From the NCBI GenBank assembly GCA_900553945.1, contig USFR01000006.1, positions 54,505 through 118,504 of the forward strand: a stretch of 64,000 bases of DNA, given 5' to 3'. Source of the DNA: an uncultured Clostridium sp. (lineage in GTDB: Bacteria > Bacillota > Clostridia > TANB77 > CAG-508). This document shows positions 37,366 through 46,732 of the stretch, one piece after another (within the stretch, counting starts at the first letter, position 1; every line of letters starts with the position of its first letter). The notes below the pieces were generated by a model. It did not search any database and had not been told where the DNA came from. It saw nothing but the letters and a program-made list of their open reading frames with translations. The translations under genes and the position numbers were made by a program.

Positions 37366-38709
37366 TTATTTATTTAAAATTTCTTTTTCAATAAATGATG
37401 TGTCAAACTTTCCTCTAATGAAATCCTGATTTTTTATAATCTGAAATAAAAAATCAATATTAGTATCCACTCCCTCAATAACAATTTCCTCAAGAGCTCT
37501 TTTCATTTTGCTGATTGCTTCATTTCTTGTATCACCAAACGCAATAATTTTTGCAATCATAGAATCATAATTTGGAGGAATAGTATATCCCTCATAAATT
37601 GCGGAATCAATTCTGATTCCCTTACCACCTGGAAAATTCAAACCAGTTATCTTACCAGGACAAGGCATAAAATTTTTAGAAGGATTTTCAGCATTAATTC
37701 TACATTCTATACTATGCCCTCTAAACTCAACATCCTTTTGTTTTAATTTCAATTGTTCACCACCAGCAATCTTTATTTGCTGTTTAACAATATCAATACC
37801 TGTTCTCATCTCAGTAATCGGATGCTCCACCTGAATTCTTGTATTCATTTCCATAAAATAAAATTTCTTATCATCATCTACAAGAAATTCAACAGTTCCG
37901 CAACTACTATATCCAGCTAATTTAGCAGCCTTCACGGCAGTTTCTCCCATTTTATTTCTTAGCTTTTCATCAACAATAGTTGAAGGTGTTTCCTCAATTA
38001 CCTTTTGATTTCTTCTTTGAATTGAGCAATCCCTTTCACCCAAATGAATAACATTTCCATGCTCATCAGCTAATATTTGAATCTCAACATGTCTTGGATT
38101 TTTAATAAATTTCTCTATATAAATTTCATCATCATTAAAAGAAATTTTTGCCTCTTGCTTTACAATATTATAATTTTTCTCTAATTCCTCAGGTGAATTT
38201 GCAACACGAATTCCTTTTCCGCCACCACCTGCAGCAGCCTTCAACATAACCGGATACCCTATTCTTTCCGCAACTGCAAGTGCATCTTTTAATCCTTTTA
38301 TGCTTCCATCCGAACCAGGAATAACAGGAATTCCCGCATTCTTCATAAATTCTTTAGCATTAGACTTGTTTCCCATAAATTCAATAACCTTATGAGAAGG
38401 ACCAATAAACTTAATATTAGATTCTTCACACATTTGGGCAAACTGACTATTTTCTGATAAAAAACCGAACCCAGGATGAATACTATCACTTCCAGTAATA
38501 TTAGCTGCTTCAATAATATTTTTACAATTCAAATAACTTTTGGTAGAATTTGCAGGGCCAATACACACAGCTTCATCCGCTAAATGAGTATGCATAGCAT
38601 CTTTGTCAGCCTCAGAATAAACGGCAACAGTTTTAATATTCATCTCTTTACATGCACGTATTACTCTAACTGCAATCTCACCTCTATTGGCAATTAATAT
38701 TTTATTCAT
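37366..38709 (-). CDS. accC: Biotin carboxylase
   Basis: The 447-residue ATP-grasp enzyme carboxylates the biotin of AccB. Features are ILIANRGEIAVRVIRACKE at the N-terminus, the glycine-rich loop KAAAGGGGKGIRV, EMNTRIQVEHPITE and SIECRINAENP, all in the expected order. Family-typical length. It lies 15 bases after fabZ and is followed by accD. Confidence 0.97.
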   Translation of the reverse strand: MNKILIANRGEIAVRVIRACKEMNIKTVAVYSEADKDAMHTHLADEAVCIGPANSTKSYLNCKNIIEAANITGSDSIHPGFGFLSENSQFAQMCEESNIKFIGPSHKVIEFMGNKSNAKEFMKNAGIPVIPGSDGSIKGLKDALAVAERIGYPVMLKAAAGGGGKGIRVANSPEELEKNYNIVKQEAKISFNDDEIYIEKFIKNPRHVEIQILADEHGNVIHLGERDCSIQRRNQKVIEETPSTIVDEKLRNKMGETAVKAAKLAGYSSCGTVEFLVDDDKKFYFMEMNTRIQVEHPITEMRTGIDIVKQQIKIAGGEQLKLKQKDVEFRGHSIECRINAENPSKNFMPCPGKITGLNFPGGKGIRIDSAIYEGYTIPPNYDSMIAKIIAFGDTRNEAISKMKRALEEIVIEGVDTNIDFLFQIIKNQDFIRGKFDTSFIEKEILNK

Positions 38710-38724
38710 TATAAAATCTCCTTT

Positions 38725-39147
38725 TTAAACAATTGCAAAAGTAAGTTCACCTTTAGCAACAATTTTTCCATCACAAGTTGCTAAAGCCTCTCCAACACCA
38801 ATTGGACCTTTTTGTTTTATGATTTTTACTTCTAATTTTAAAACATCCCCAGGAACAACTTGCTTTTTAAAACGCATCTTATCAATTCCAGCAAATAAAG
38901 CATTTCTACCTTTATTTGCTTCTAAACTCAATATTGCAATAGCTCCTGTTTGGGCTAAACTTTCAGTAATTAAGACTCCAGGCATTATTGGATTTCCAGG
39001 AAAATGGCCCTTAAAATACCATTCATTTTCACTTACATGTTTATATGCAATAGCTGATTCGCCAGGTACATATTCTTCAACTTCATCAATCATCAAAAAA
39101 GGTTCTCTTTGAGGTATGATTTGTTTTATCTCATTTTTGTTTAACAT
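38725..39147 (-). CDS. fabZ: 3-hydroxyacyl-[acyl-carrier-protein] dehydratase
   Basis: The 140-residue hotdog-fold dehydratase removes water from 3-hydroxyacyl-ACP. The catalytic motif is [16 protein letters not shown] with its His, and the Glu is in ESLAQTGAI. Length matches FabZ rather than FabA. A hairpin repeat separates it from accB upstream. Confidence 0.95.
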   Translation of the reverse strand: MLNKNEIKQIIPQREPFLMIDEVEEYVPGESAIAYKHVSENEWYFKGHFPGNPIMPGVLITESLAQTGAIAILSLEANKGRNALFAGIDKMRFKKQVVPGDVLKLEVKIIKQKGPIGVGEALATCDGKIVAKGELTFAIV

Positions 39148-39183
39148 ACTTTACTCCTTTTTATTTATTTCATTATCCTTTAC

Positions 39184-39352
39184 GTCAGAAATATAAAAAT
39201 AAAATTTATGATTGCGACGTGAGAGATGGTAGTAGAAAATCTTAGAAAAATCAATTAGGGAATCTCACAGGAATGAGGGCGCTGATTGATTTTTCTTAGA
39301 ATTTCTAAACCACGAAACGAGCCAAAATAAAATTTATTTTTATATTTCTGAC
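39184..39352. repeat. Hairpin repeat element C inside the fab cluster
   Basis: Outer arms GTCAGAAATATAAAAATAAA (39184-39203) and the exact complement (39333-39352) enclose an inner stem in which AGAAAAATCAAT pairs with ATTGATTTTTCT. The loop contains GGAATCTCACAGGAATGAGG. It sits between accB and fabZ in an otherwise tightly packed operon. Confidence 0.65.
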
Positions 39353-39364
39353 ATAATTGTTAAT

Positions 39365-39802
39365 CTATATAATTCTAAATAAAGCTTTCCCATATTCAAC
39401 AGCTTCACCATCTTTTATAAAAATCTCTGCAATTTCGCCATCAAACTCTGATTCAATTTCATTCATAAGTTTCATGGCCTCTATAATGCAAAGCACATCC
39501 CCCTTTTTAACATTCTTTCCAACCTCAACATAAGGATTAGCACTCGGATTAGGTTTGATATAAAAAGTACCAACCATCGGAGACTTTACAATTTTTCCTG
39601 TATCTTCATTACTTGATTGCTCTGACTTAAGCTCCTCTTTCTTAACTTCTTGACTAGAAGATTTCATTGCTTTAGTTGATATCTCAACATTTTTATTTTT
39701 CTTCATACTGATCTTTGTACCATCAGGAAAATCAATATGAATAGAAGATAATTTTGAGTTTCCCATATCATCCATTAATTGTTTAATTTTCTCATACTCC
39801 AT
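39365..39802 (-). CDS. accB: Biotin carboxyl carrier protein of acetyl-CoA carboxylase
   Basis: The 145-residue carrier swings biotin between AccC and AccA/AccD. The C-terminal biotinyl domain shows MVGTFY and EAMKLMNEIE, whose Lys is biotinylated, presumably by the BirA encoded in this cluster. The N-terminal half is a Lys/Ser/Glu-rich linker. It lies 17 bases after fabF. Confidence 0.96.
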   Translation of the reverse strand: MEYEKIKQLMDDMGNSKLSSIHIDFPDGTKISMKKNKNVEISTKAMKSSSQEVKKEELKSEQSSNEDTGKIVKSPMVGTFYIKPNPSANPYVEVGKNVKKGDVLCIIEAMKLMNEIESEFDGEIAEIFIKDGEAVEYGKALFRII

Positions 39803-39819
39803 TTTAATTCACCTCATAA

Positions 39820-41058
39820 TTAATTCATTTTTCTAAATATAATACTTGCGTTATGCCCACCAAATCCTAAAGAATTAGACATAACTACATTTAAATCTTT
39901 TTTTATAACCTCATTTTGAACAATATTTAAATCACATTCTAGATCTGGTACTTTATAATTAATCGTTGGTGGTACAATTCCATTTTCTAAAGCCATAGAA
40001 CAAATAACCGCCTCAACACCACCAGCAGCACCCAGCAAATGACCTGTATTACCTTTAGTAGAACTAACTAAAACATTATTCCAATCTTCTCCCATAACTT
40101 TTTTAATAGCCATAGTTTCGCAAGAATCATTCAAATGAGTAGAAGTTCCATGAGCATTTATGTAATCAATATCTCTAGCTAAAATACCAGCATCTTTAAT
40201 TGCTCTATTCATAGCATTTACAGCTCCTGCTCCATCAGGGCAAGGAGAAGTAATATGATAAGCATCCGAAGTAGCGCCATACCCAATCACTTCGCCATAA
40301 ATTTTAGCACCCCTTTTTTTAGCATGTTCATATTCCTCAAGAACTAAAATTCCAGAACCTTCACCCATTACAAAACCAGATCTCTCTTTATCAAAAGGAA
40401 TACTCGCTCTATTTTTATCAGTAGCACTAGAAAGAGCTTTCATGTTTTCAAAACCTCCAATACCAACTTCACAAATAGAAGCTTCAGCGCCACCAGCTAA
40501 AATTACATCTTCATAACCATGTTTAATAGTTCTATAAGCCTCACCGATAGCATGAGTAGAAGATGCACACGCAGTAACAATAGAAACAGATTCACCCTTA
40601 AGTCCAAGTTCAATAGCAATATTTCCAGCAGGCATATTAGCAATAGACATAGGTATAAACATAGGTGAAATTCTATTATGTCCCTTCTCCAAATTAACCT
40701 CACATTGATTTTGAATTGTAATCAAACCACCAATACCTGAACTAACAAAAATACCAACATTATTAAAATCTGTATTCTCCTCAGAAATACCAGAATCAGC
40801 AAACGCTTCTCTAGCAGCAATCAAAGCAAATTGAGAAGACCTATCCAAACGTCTAGTCTGTTTCACGTCAAAATAATCATGTGGATTATAATCCTTAACT
40901 TCAGCATCCATCTTGGTTTTAAAAGTTTCTGGATTAACTAACTTCATAGTATCGACACCACAAACTCCATTTTCAATTCCATTCCAAGTCTCTTCGACAT
41001 TTTTTCCGATAGGAGTTATACAACCTAATCCTGTAACAACAACTCGTCTATTACTCAT
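39820..41058 (-). CDS. fabF: 3-oxoacyl-[acyl-carrier-protein] synthase II
   Basis: The 412-residue condensing enzyme extends acyl-ACP with malonyl-ACP. The catalytic triad is visible: Cys in VTACASSTHAIG, His in NAHGTSTHLND, and His in GNTGHLLGAAGG; SNSLGFGGHNASI ends the fold. I use the ATG at 41056-41058 (MSNRRVVVTGLG), with AAAGG upstream, rather than the GTG three codons earlier. Confidence 0.96.
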   Translation of the reverse strand: MSNRRVVVTGLGCITPIGKNVEETWNGIENGVCGVDTMKLVNPETFKTKMDAEVKDYNPHDYFDVKQTRRLDRSSQFALIAAREAFADSGISEENTDFNNVGIFVSSGIGGLITIQNQCEVNLEKGHNRISPMFIPMSIANMPAGNIAIELGLKGESVSIVTACASSTHAIGEAYRTIKHGYEDVILAGGAEASICEVGIGGFENMKALSSATDKNRASIPFDKERSGFVMGEGSGILVLEEYEHAKKRGAKIYGEVIGYGATSDAYHITSPCPDGAGAVNAMNRAIKDAGILARDIDYINAHGTSTHLNDSCETMAIKKVMGEDWNNVLVSSTKGNTGHLLGAAGGVEAVICSMALENGIVPPTINYKVPDLECDLNIVQNEVIKKDLNVVMSNSLGFGGHNASIIFRKMN

Positions 41059-41101
41059 AGCACTCACCTTTCACAATTTATTTTTAAACAATTAATTTTT
41101 A

Positions 41102-41223
41102 AAAATATTATATTTATTTTTTCGTTCCTTGCTAAAATATTTTCCCGCCTACTAAACTTCGTTTAGCAGGTTAGGGAAAAACTTTCAAACTGCGCGTCAC
41201 TCAAAAATCAAATATAATATTTT
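41102..41223. repeat. Hairpin repeat element, family A, copy 2
   Basis: Arms AAAATATTATATTT (41102-41115) and the exact complement (41210-41223) enclose a core that, on the minus strand, is about 86% identical over 73 bases to copy 1. An A-T pair in the core stem of copy 1 is C-G here, so pairing is conserved while sequence is not. It lies between fabG and fabF. Confidence 0.75.
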
Positions 41224-41259
41224 CTTCTATGATTAATAATTGTCAAAACGATTTATTAA

Positions 41260-41991
41260 TTAAATTAATCCCCCTGTAACTGGAATAACTGTCCCAGTAA
41301 CATAACTTGAAGCTTCGCCGCATAAAAACTCCACAACACCAGCCACGTCTTCAGCTGTTCCCATTCTTTTTAAAGAAATTTTCTTAGCAATCTCATCTCT
41401 AACAGAATCGCTCAAAACAGCCGTCATATCTGTTTCAATAAATCCCGGTGCAACAGCATTTACTAAAATATTTCTAGAACCAAGTTCTCTTGCCAAACTC
41501 TTAGTAAAACCAATAATGCCAGCCTTAGAAGCAGAATAATTAGCTTGTCCTGCATTTCCTTCTATTCCAACAACAGAAGAAATATTAACAATTTTACCAG
41601 ATCTAGCTTTAACCATATATGGGACAACATTTCTAGTCATATTGAAAGTACCAATTAAATTAACATCAACAACACTTGAAAAATCTTCAGGCTTCATTCT
41701 CATAAGCAACATATCTTTTGTAATACCTGCATTATTAACTAAAACATCAATTTTACCGAACTTATCAAATATTTCTTTTGCAATTCTCTCACAATCCTCG
41801 AAAGAAGAAATATCTCCTTGAACAGGTAAACAATCTACTCCTGCTTTTTCAATTTCTGATTTTGTATTAGTTAAGTCATCATTTTCTTTTCTATAATTCA
41901 AAGCAATATCAAAACCAGCATTAGCCAACCTAATAGCAATTGCTTTACCAATTCCTCTTGTAGCACCCGTAATTAAAGCAACTTTAGCCAT
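41260..41991 (-). CDS. fabG: 3-oxoacyl-[acyl-carrier-protein] reductase
   Basis: The 243-residue NADPH-dependent short-chain dehydrogenase has TGATRGIGKAIA (cofactor), NNAGITKD, and the catalytic NISSV...YSASKAG. It reduces 3-oxoacyl-ACP. It lies one base after fabD. Confidence 0.96.
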   Translation of the reverse strand: MAKVALITGATRGIGKAIAIRLANAGFDIALNYRKENDDLTNTKSEIEKAGVDCLPVQGDISSFEDCERIAKEIFDKFGKIDVLVNNAGITKDMLLMRMKPEDFSSVVDVNLIGTFNMTRNVVPYMVKARSGKIVNISSVVGIEGNAGQANYSASKAGIIGFTKSLARELGSRNILVNAVAPGFIETDMTAVLSDSVRDEIAKKISLKRMGTAEDVAGVVEFLCGEASSYVTGTVIPVTGGLI

Positions 41992-41992
41992 A

Positions 41993-42943
41993 CTAAAACA
42001 CCTCCATATTCTTTTTTAAACTATCAATTGTAAATTCCAAAGAATCAACATTATTAATATTAAAAATATAAACAGGTCTTTCAAATTCCATTCTCTTAAC
42101 AAATCCAGATAATGTTTTACCAGGACCTATTTCAATAAATGTATCCACTCCATCAGCATACATATTTTTTAGCACATCTGAAAATTTAACTGGATTAACA
42201 ATATGCCTAGCTAAAATATCAGACATATTGTCATTGTTTTTATATTCATATCCATCTATATTCTTAAAAACTTTAGAATTAAACTCATGAAATTTTATCT
42301 TTTTCAAATCTTTTCTCAAAGCATTTGCAGCATCTATTAATTTTTCCGTGTGAAAAGGACCAGCAGTGTTTAAAACTCTAACCTTTTTAGCGCCATATTC
42401 AGTAGCAATTTTTTGTAGCTCACTAATACCTTCTGCATCGCCAGACACAACAATTTGTCCAATTGTGTTAAAATTTACTGGAACAACAAAACCATTCTTC
42501 ACACTATTACAAGCAGAAATAACACTTTTTTCATCCAATCCCAACACAGCAGTCATTTTCCAATCGCCCTCTGGCAATAAATTCTGCATATATTCTCCTC
42601 TTTTTTTAACTATTGATATTCCATCCTCAAACGAAAGAGCACCACTATAAATTAATGAAGCATATTCTCCTAAGCTCAAGCCAGCAGAATCCTCAGCTTT
42701 TATATTCTTGTCTTCCAAAACATTCAAAATTGCTAAACTCATTGTTAAAATACATATCTGAGTATACTTTGTCTGATTCAAAATCTCAGCAGGCTGATTA
42801 AAAGTAATATCAGCCACATCAATCCCAGTAATTTTCTCAACCTCATCATACACTTTTCTAGCCACTTCATATTTTTCATAAATATCTTTTCCCATTCCAA
42901 CAGATTGTGAACCCTGTCCAGAAAATAAAAATCCTATCTTCAT
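41993..42943 (-). CDS. fabD: Malonyl-CoA-[acyl-carrier-protein] transacylase
   Basis: The 316-residue enzyme loads malonyl groups on ACP. It shows FSGQGSQSVGMGKDIYE at the N-terminus, the nucleophile Ser in AGLSLGEYASL, and the catalytic His in NTAGPFHTEKL. Its ATG directly abuts the birA stop. Confidence 0.95.
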   Translation of the reverse strand: MKIGFLFSGQGSQSVGMGKDIYEKYEVARKVYDEVEKITGIDVADITFNQPAEILNQTKYTQICILTMSLAILNVLEDKNIKAEDSAGLSLGEYASLIYSGALSFEDGISIVKKRGEYMQNLLPEGDWKMTAVLGLDEKSVISACNSVKNGFVVPVNFNTIGQIVVSGDAEGISELQKIATEYGAKKVRVLNTAGPFHTEKLIDAANALRKDLKKIKFHEFNSKVFKNIDGYEYKNNDNMSDILARHIVNPVKFSDVLKNMYADGVDTFIEIGPGKTLSGFVKRMEFERPVYIFNINNVDSLEFTIDSLKKNMEVF

Positions 42944-43519
42944 TTATTTAATCCTTTCATAAACTTTCTTCTCAAATAAATTACAAAATTCTGAAATTAT
43001 TTTTCCATTATCGACACTAAATCCAAACTCATTTTTTATAGACGTAGCAATATCATGTATCTCATCAGCAAACTCAGTTTGATTCGTATTTATTCCTATA
43101 CCAACAACTAAATCTCTCACACATTCACCAACTAACTTTGTCTCTGTAAGGATTCCTCCAATTTTCTTCTGATTATAAACAATATCATTTGGCTTTTTGA
43201 TTTCTAATAAAATATTGTATTTCTTTTCAAAAATACTTCTTATAATCTCGGCAATCTCCAATGTAACTCCATCAAGCTTTTCAATTTCAACATTCAAGTT
43301 CAAATAAAACGAAAAAGCAATATTATTCTTCTCATCAGTGTGCCACACTCTGCCATGAGTTCCAACACCACTCTCTTGAACTTCAGCACAAATAACAGTA
43401 CCATTTTCAATTCTATTTTCTGCAACTCTTGACCAAATTTCTTTTTGCGTTGAATCAATCTTTTCATAATATTCAAAATTTCTCCCAAGCACTTGGGTAT
43501 GTAAATTATTTAACTTCAT
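42944..43519 (-). CDS. birA: Biotin-[acetyl-CoA-carboxylase] ligase
   Basis: The 191-residue protein has only the catalytic domain of BirA: IDSTQKEIW, GVGTHGRVWHT (biotinyl-AMP loop) and IKKPNDIVYNQKKIGGILTE. It attaches biotin to AccB. No N-terminal DNA-binding domain is present, so it is not a repressor. The domain is short compared with typical ~230-250 residues. It overlaps the AMP-ligase gene by 14 bases. Confidence 0.9.
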   Translation of the reverse strand: MKLNNLHTQVLGRNFEYYEKIDSTQKEIWSRVAENRIENGTVICAEVQESGVGTHGRVWHTDEKNNIAFSFYLNLNVEIEKLDGVTLEIAEIIRSIFEKKYNILLEIKKPNDIVYNQKKIGGILTETKLVGECVRDLVVGIGINTNQTEFADEIHDIATSIKNEFGFSVDNGKIISEFCNLFEKKVYERIK

Positions 43520-45227
43520 AATTTTTTAAAACCTTTTTCAAATTTTCATTTCTTTTTATTTTTCCAGTAGTAGTTTTTATTAATGATTCCTTAGTTAATG
43601 TAATCCCTCTAATTGCCTTGTAAGGTGGCATCGTTTTATTAATCTCTTTAACCTTTTGAAAAATTGCATCATATATACCATCAAAATCTTCAACCTTATA
43701 TGCTTTCATAACAATATCCTCGTTATAAACTACTTCAGCAAAAATCTTCAAATCATTAGGATCTTCTGAAATAGGCATCCCATAAATAAAAGACTCCTCA
43801 ACACCCTCAATTCTATTTAGTAAATTCTCCATTTCTTCTGGAAAAATATTTTTGCCATTCTTCAAAACAATAACACTCTTTTTTCTGCCACAAATAAAAA
43901 TATAACCATCGTCATCAATTTTTGCTAAATCTCCAGTATAGAACCAACCATCACGTAAAGCATCTTTTGTAGCTTCTTCATTTTGGTAATATTCAAGCAT
44001 AATACTTGGCCCCGAAACCACAAGCTCTCCCATTCCATCCTTATCAGCATTAACTATCTTAGCCTTCACATGAGGAACAGTTTTTCCAACAGAACCAACC
44101 CTATTAAAAACCTTATTTCCAACAGCAACAACAGGAGACGTCTCTGTTAAGCCATAACCTTGAACCATATTCAAGCCCAATTTTCTATATTTTTCCTCAA
44201 TTGTAGGATCTAAACTAGCAGCACCAGAAATCAACAATCTAACATTACCGCCAAGCATCTCATGTATTTCAGCAAAAACTTTCTTTTTCTCTTCCATAGA
44301 AGATCCCTTATGCTCCTCTTCTAGCTTAAGAATATTTTCTCTTAAATTTTTATTCTCCAACTGCTTAGAAATCATTTTAAAAATTCTTTCATAAATAGCA
44401 GGAACAGAAGCCATAACCGTAACATGATATTCATTCATATTCTCAACAATATGTCTAATTCCATCTGCAAAAACAGTTTGAGCCCCTTTATAAAGAGAAA
44501 ATAAAAATCCAACAGTACACTCAAAAACATGATGCAAAGGCAAGAAAGATAAGAACACATCTTGGGCATTAATATCTAAAACAGAAGCAATATCCATCAA
44601 ATTAGAACAAATATTTTTATGAGATAACGCAACAATCTTAGAAGCAGACGTTGTTCCAGAAGTAAATAACATTACACCCATTTTCTCAGCATCAATCTTA
44701 GCATCAACAAAATCTCTGTTACCATCCTCAACTAAATTCTTTCCATACTGAACAAGTTCCATTTCAGAATAAATTCCATCAGTATGCATATCCAAATCCA
44801 TATTTATCAAATGCTTTAATTGGCCAACACACTCATATTTCATTTTGATCAAATAATCTTCATATTTTTTAGTATAAAAAATCGCCTCAACACCAGAACG
44901 CTCAATCAAATTTCTAAGTTCATTTTCAGGCAAAGATTTATCCAAAGGAACAACTATACCAGTACCACACGCAATCGCCAAATATGCAATCTCCCATTCA
45001 TACCTATTCTCACCAATAACAGCAATTCGTTTTCCCTTAAGTCCCATATTAATAAGAGCCGTTCCTAAACCATTAATCATTTTCCTAATCTCTTTATGAG
45101 AAAAAGTTATATACTCACCATTTCTCTTTATTTTATAAGCAATATTATCGCCATATAAATCACCTGACTTTTGAAGCATATCCTTCAAATCAGAAATCTC
45201 TATATATTCATATAACCCCTCAGCCAT
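43506..45227 (-). CDS. Long-chain acyl-CoA/acyl-ACP synthetase (AMP-binding)
   Basis: This ANL-superfamily enzyme activates fatty acids as acyl-AMP and transfers them to CoA or ACP. It shows LFTSGTTSASKIVALSHKN (P-loop), GYGLTETSPV, the WFYTGDLAKID motif, and the C-terminal KTTTGKIKRNENLKK with the catalytic Lys. I choose the ATG at 45225-45227 (MAEGLYEYIEI), behind GAAAGGA; the upstream TTG/ATG options lack support. Its position suggests recycling of free fatty acids, for example those released by the thioesterase. Confidence 0.88.
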   Translation of the reverse strand: MAEGLYEYIEISDLKDMLQKSGDLYGDNIAYKIKRNGEYITFSHKEIRKMINGLGTALINMGLKGKRIAVIGENRYEWEIAYLAIACGTGIVVPLDKSLPENELRNLIERSGVEAIFYTKKYEDYLIKMKYECVGQLKHLINMDLDMHTDGIYSEMELVQYGKNLVEDGNRDFVDAKIDAEKMGVMLFTSGTTSASKIVALSHKNICSNLMDIASVLDINAQDVFLSFLPLHHVFECTVGFLFSLYKGAQTVFADGIRHIVENMNEYHVTVMASVPAIYERIFKMISKQLENKNLRENILKLEEEHKGSSMEEKKKVFAEIHEMLGGNVRLLISGAASLDPTIEEKYRKLGLNMVQGYGLTETSPVVAVGNKVFNRVGSVGKTVPHVKAKIVNADKDGMGELVVSGPSIMLEYYQNEEATKDALRDGWFYTGDLAKIDDDGYIFICGRKKSVIVLKNGKNIFPEEMENLLNRIEGVEESFIYGMPISEDPNDLKIFAEVVYNEDIVMKAYKVEDFDGIYDAIFQKVKEINKTMPPYKAIRGITLTKESLIKTTTGKIKRNENLKKVLKNYEVK

Positions 45228-45349
45228 ATTATAAAATCCTTTCTCAAATTCTTCCCCAAAAATCACTACAACTTTTATACCATTATTCAAAAATAAAATC
45301 ATTAGACTGGCGGGTCAGTACAAAAAAACACATTACTTTTAAGAAACAA

Positions 45350-45377
45350 AAACAAGTAGTTTTAAAACTACTTGTTT
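45350..45377. terminator. Perfect palindrome, terminator-like
   Basis: A 28-base perfect palindrome (AAACAAGTAGTTTT and its complement) lies at the 3' end of the DinD fragment, upstream of the AMP-ligase gene. Confidence 0.6.
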
Positions 45378-45465
45378 CATTAATTTCTTGTTTTTTAGTT
45401 CGTATTGCAAAATATGTTTGAGCAAGAGCAATAACTTCTTTTCGTGGATCTCCATTTTGTGCTAT
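45376..45465 (-). pseudogene. Fragment of a DinD/BRO-type gene
   Basis: The frame reads IAQNGDPRKEVIALAQTYFA followed by IRTKKQEINE, which matches a conserved stretch of DNA-damage-inducible protein D (from memory). Stops close both sides and only ~30 codons remain. It lies between the HD-protein gene and the AMP-ligase gene and marks an old insertion at this site. Confidence 0.65.
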
Positions 45466-45512
45466 TAGTTAGCAAGCATAACGAGTTAATTTATAGTTAT
45501 AAATATAACTCG

Positions 45513-46001
45513 TTATTTCCTATTAACCGTCTCAATAATAGCCGAATACTTATCCACCATACAAACAAGCAAAGCCTCCTTAGACTTCGGCAACTTCGTA
45601 ATAGTAAGAGGCCACATATGAGACTCAATAATCTTCTGCTCGCTCTCTGAAATATCAAACATCTCTTTCGCATTCTTAGCAGCCGTCTTAGGATGACTAA
45701 AACCATGCCACCTATGCGCCTTATTCTTCTCATGCCAATCATACAAAAAGAAATCATGCAAATAAGCACCAACAATCAAATCATCATAATTAAACTGGAT
45801 ATTGTATCTCTTCTCCAATCTCTTCGCCAACATAAAACTTCTATATGCCACATTCCTAGAATGTTCCCACACAGACGTCTTGCCATGTTGTTTATAATTT
45901 TTAAGCAACTTTTTAATATACTTATACTTAGTCAACTTATAAATATATTTATAAAATTCCATCTTACTATTTAACTTCATCTTTAAATCCTTTGTAATCA
46001 C
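45513..46001 (-). CDS. HD-domain phosphohydrolase-like protein
   Basis: The 162-residue protein has HD-domain metal ligands in order: [28 protein letters not shown] and CMVDKYSA. Such proteins hydrolyse phosphate esters of nucleotides or related compounds; substrate unknown. The C-terminus is short. It lies three bases after the acyl-ACP thioesterase gene, suggesting one transcript. Confidence 0.8.
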   Translation of the reverse strand: MITKDLKMKLNSKMEFYKYIYKLTKYKYIKKLLKNYKQHGKTSVWEHSRNVAYRSFMLAKRLEKRYNIQFNYDDLIVGAYLHDFFLYDWHEKNKAHRWHGFSHPKTAAKNAKEMFDISESEQKIIESHMWPLTITKLPKSKEALLVCMVDKYSAIIETVNRK

Positions 46002-46004
46002 ATT

Positions 46005-46730
46005 TTATTTTGATAATTCAATTACAGAATTAACAACACTACCATCCTCGCTCATAATAACAACAACATGTTTGCCATTAAAATAAGCATACTTACAAAT
46101 AACCGTATCACCCAATTTAATCTCATGCTTATACGTTATTCTAAAAGAATCATAAGGTCTTGCATCATAAACATCCTCAGGCAAAGCATCATAAACCAAA
46201 TTTAAATAATATGTATTATGCATGTGTCCATTAATATCAATATCTTTTCTAGATACAGTATATTTAACCTCATTTGAAAATTCAATGGGAACTTCTGGCT
46301 TAGGAAAATTATAATCACCAAAAGAACTATAATCCTCAGGTTTATAAGCCTCTTTTACTTCTGGTCCCATTCTAACAATCTTTCTAGTATCGCTATTAAT
46401 CATAACCCACTTAGTAGTAGCTTTAATACACAATTCTCCCTTTGAATTGTAAACCTCAAAATCCCTATATGTATACGCCTTTTGGAAACATCTTCCCCAA
46501 GTTCTAATCTCTAACTCTTCAGGGTAAGCAGGTCTTTTAATAACCTTAACTGTCCAATCAAGCAAAATCCAACTAAGCTTTGTTCTTTCAATGTCCAATA
46601 TTCCATATCCCGCTAAATCAGATTGTTCACCACCGACATTCTCAAGAATCTCAAGAATCGCCTCATTTTTTATTAAACAATCTTTGCCAGAATCTCTTAA
46701 TCCTATTTTAACTTTATCTACAAATATCAT
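46005..46730 (-). CDS. Acyl-ACP thioesterase
   Basis: The 241-residue protein has a double hotdog fold typical of bacterial acyl-ACP thioesterases: LAGYGILDIERTKLSWILLD and ATTKWVMINSDTRKIVR in the first half, and DIDINGHMHNTYYLNLVYDA, with the catalytic Asn/His, in the second. It releases free fatty acids from ACP, ending elongation or setting chain length. It lies close to an acyl-activating enzyme, with which it could form a release-and-reactivation pair. Confidence 0.88.
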   Translation of the reverse strand: MIFVDKVKIGLRDSGKDCLIKNEAILEILENVGGEQSDLAGYGILDIERTKLSWILLDWTVKVIKRPAYPEELEIRTWGRCFQKAYTYRDFEVYNSKGELCIKATTKWVMINSDTRKIVRMGPEVKEAYKPEDYSSFGDYNFPKPEVPIEFSNEVKYTVSRKDIDINGHMHNTYYLNLVYDALPEDVYDARPYDSFRITYKHEIKLGDTVICKYAYFNGKHVVVIMSEDGSVVNSVIELSK

Positions 46731-46732
46731 TT

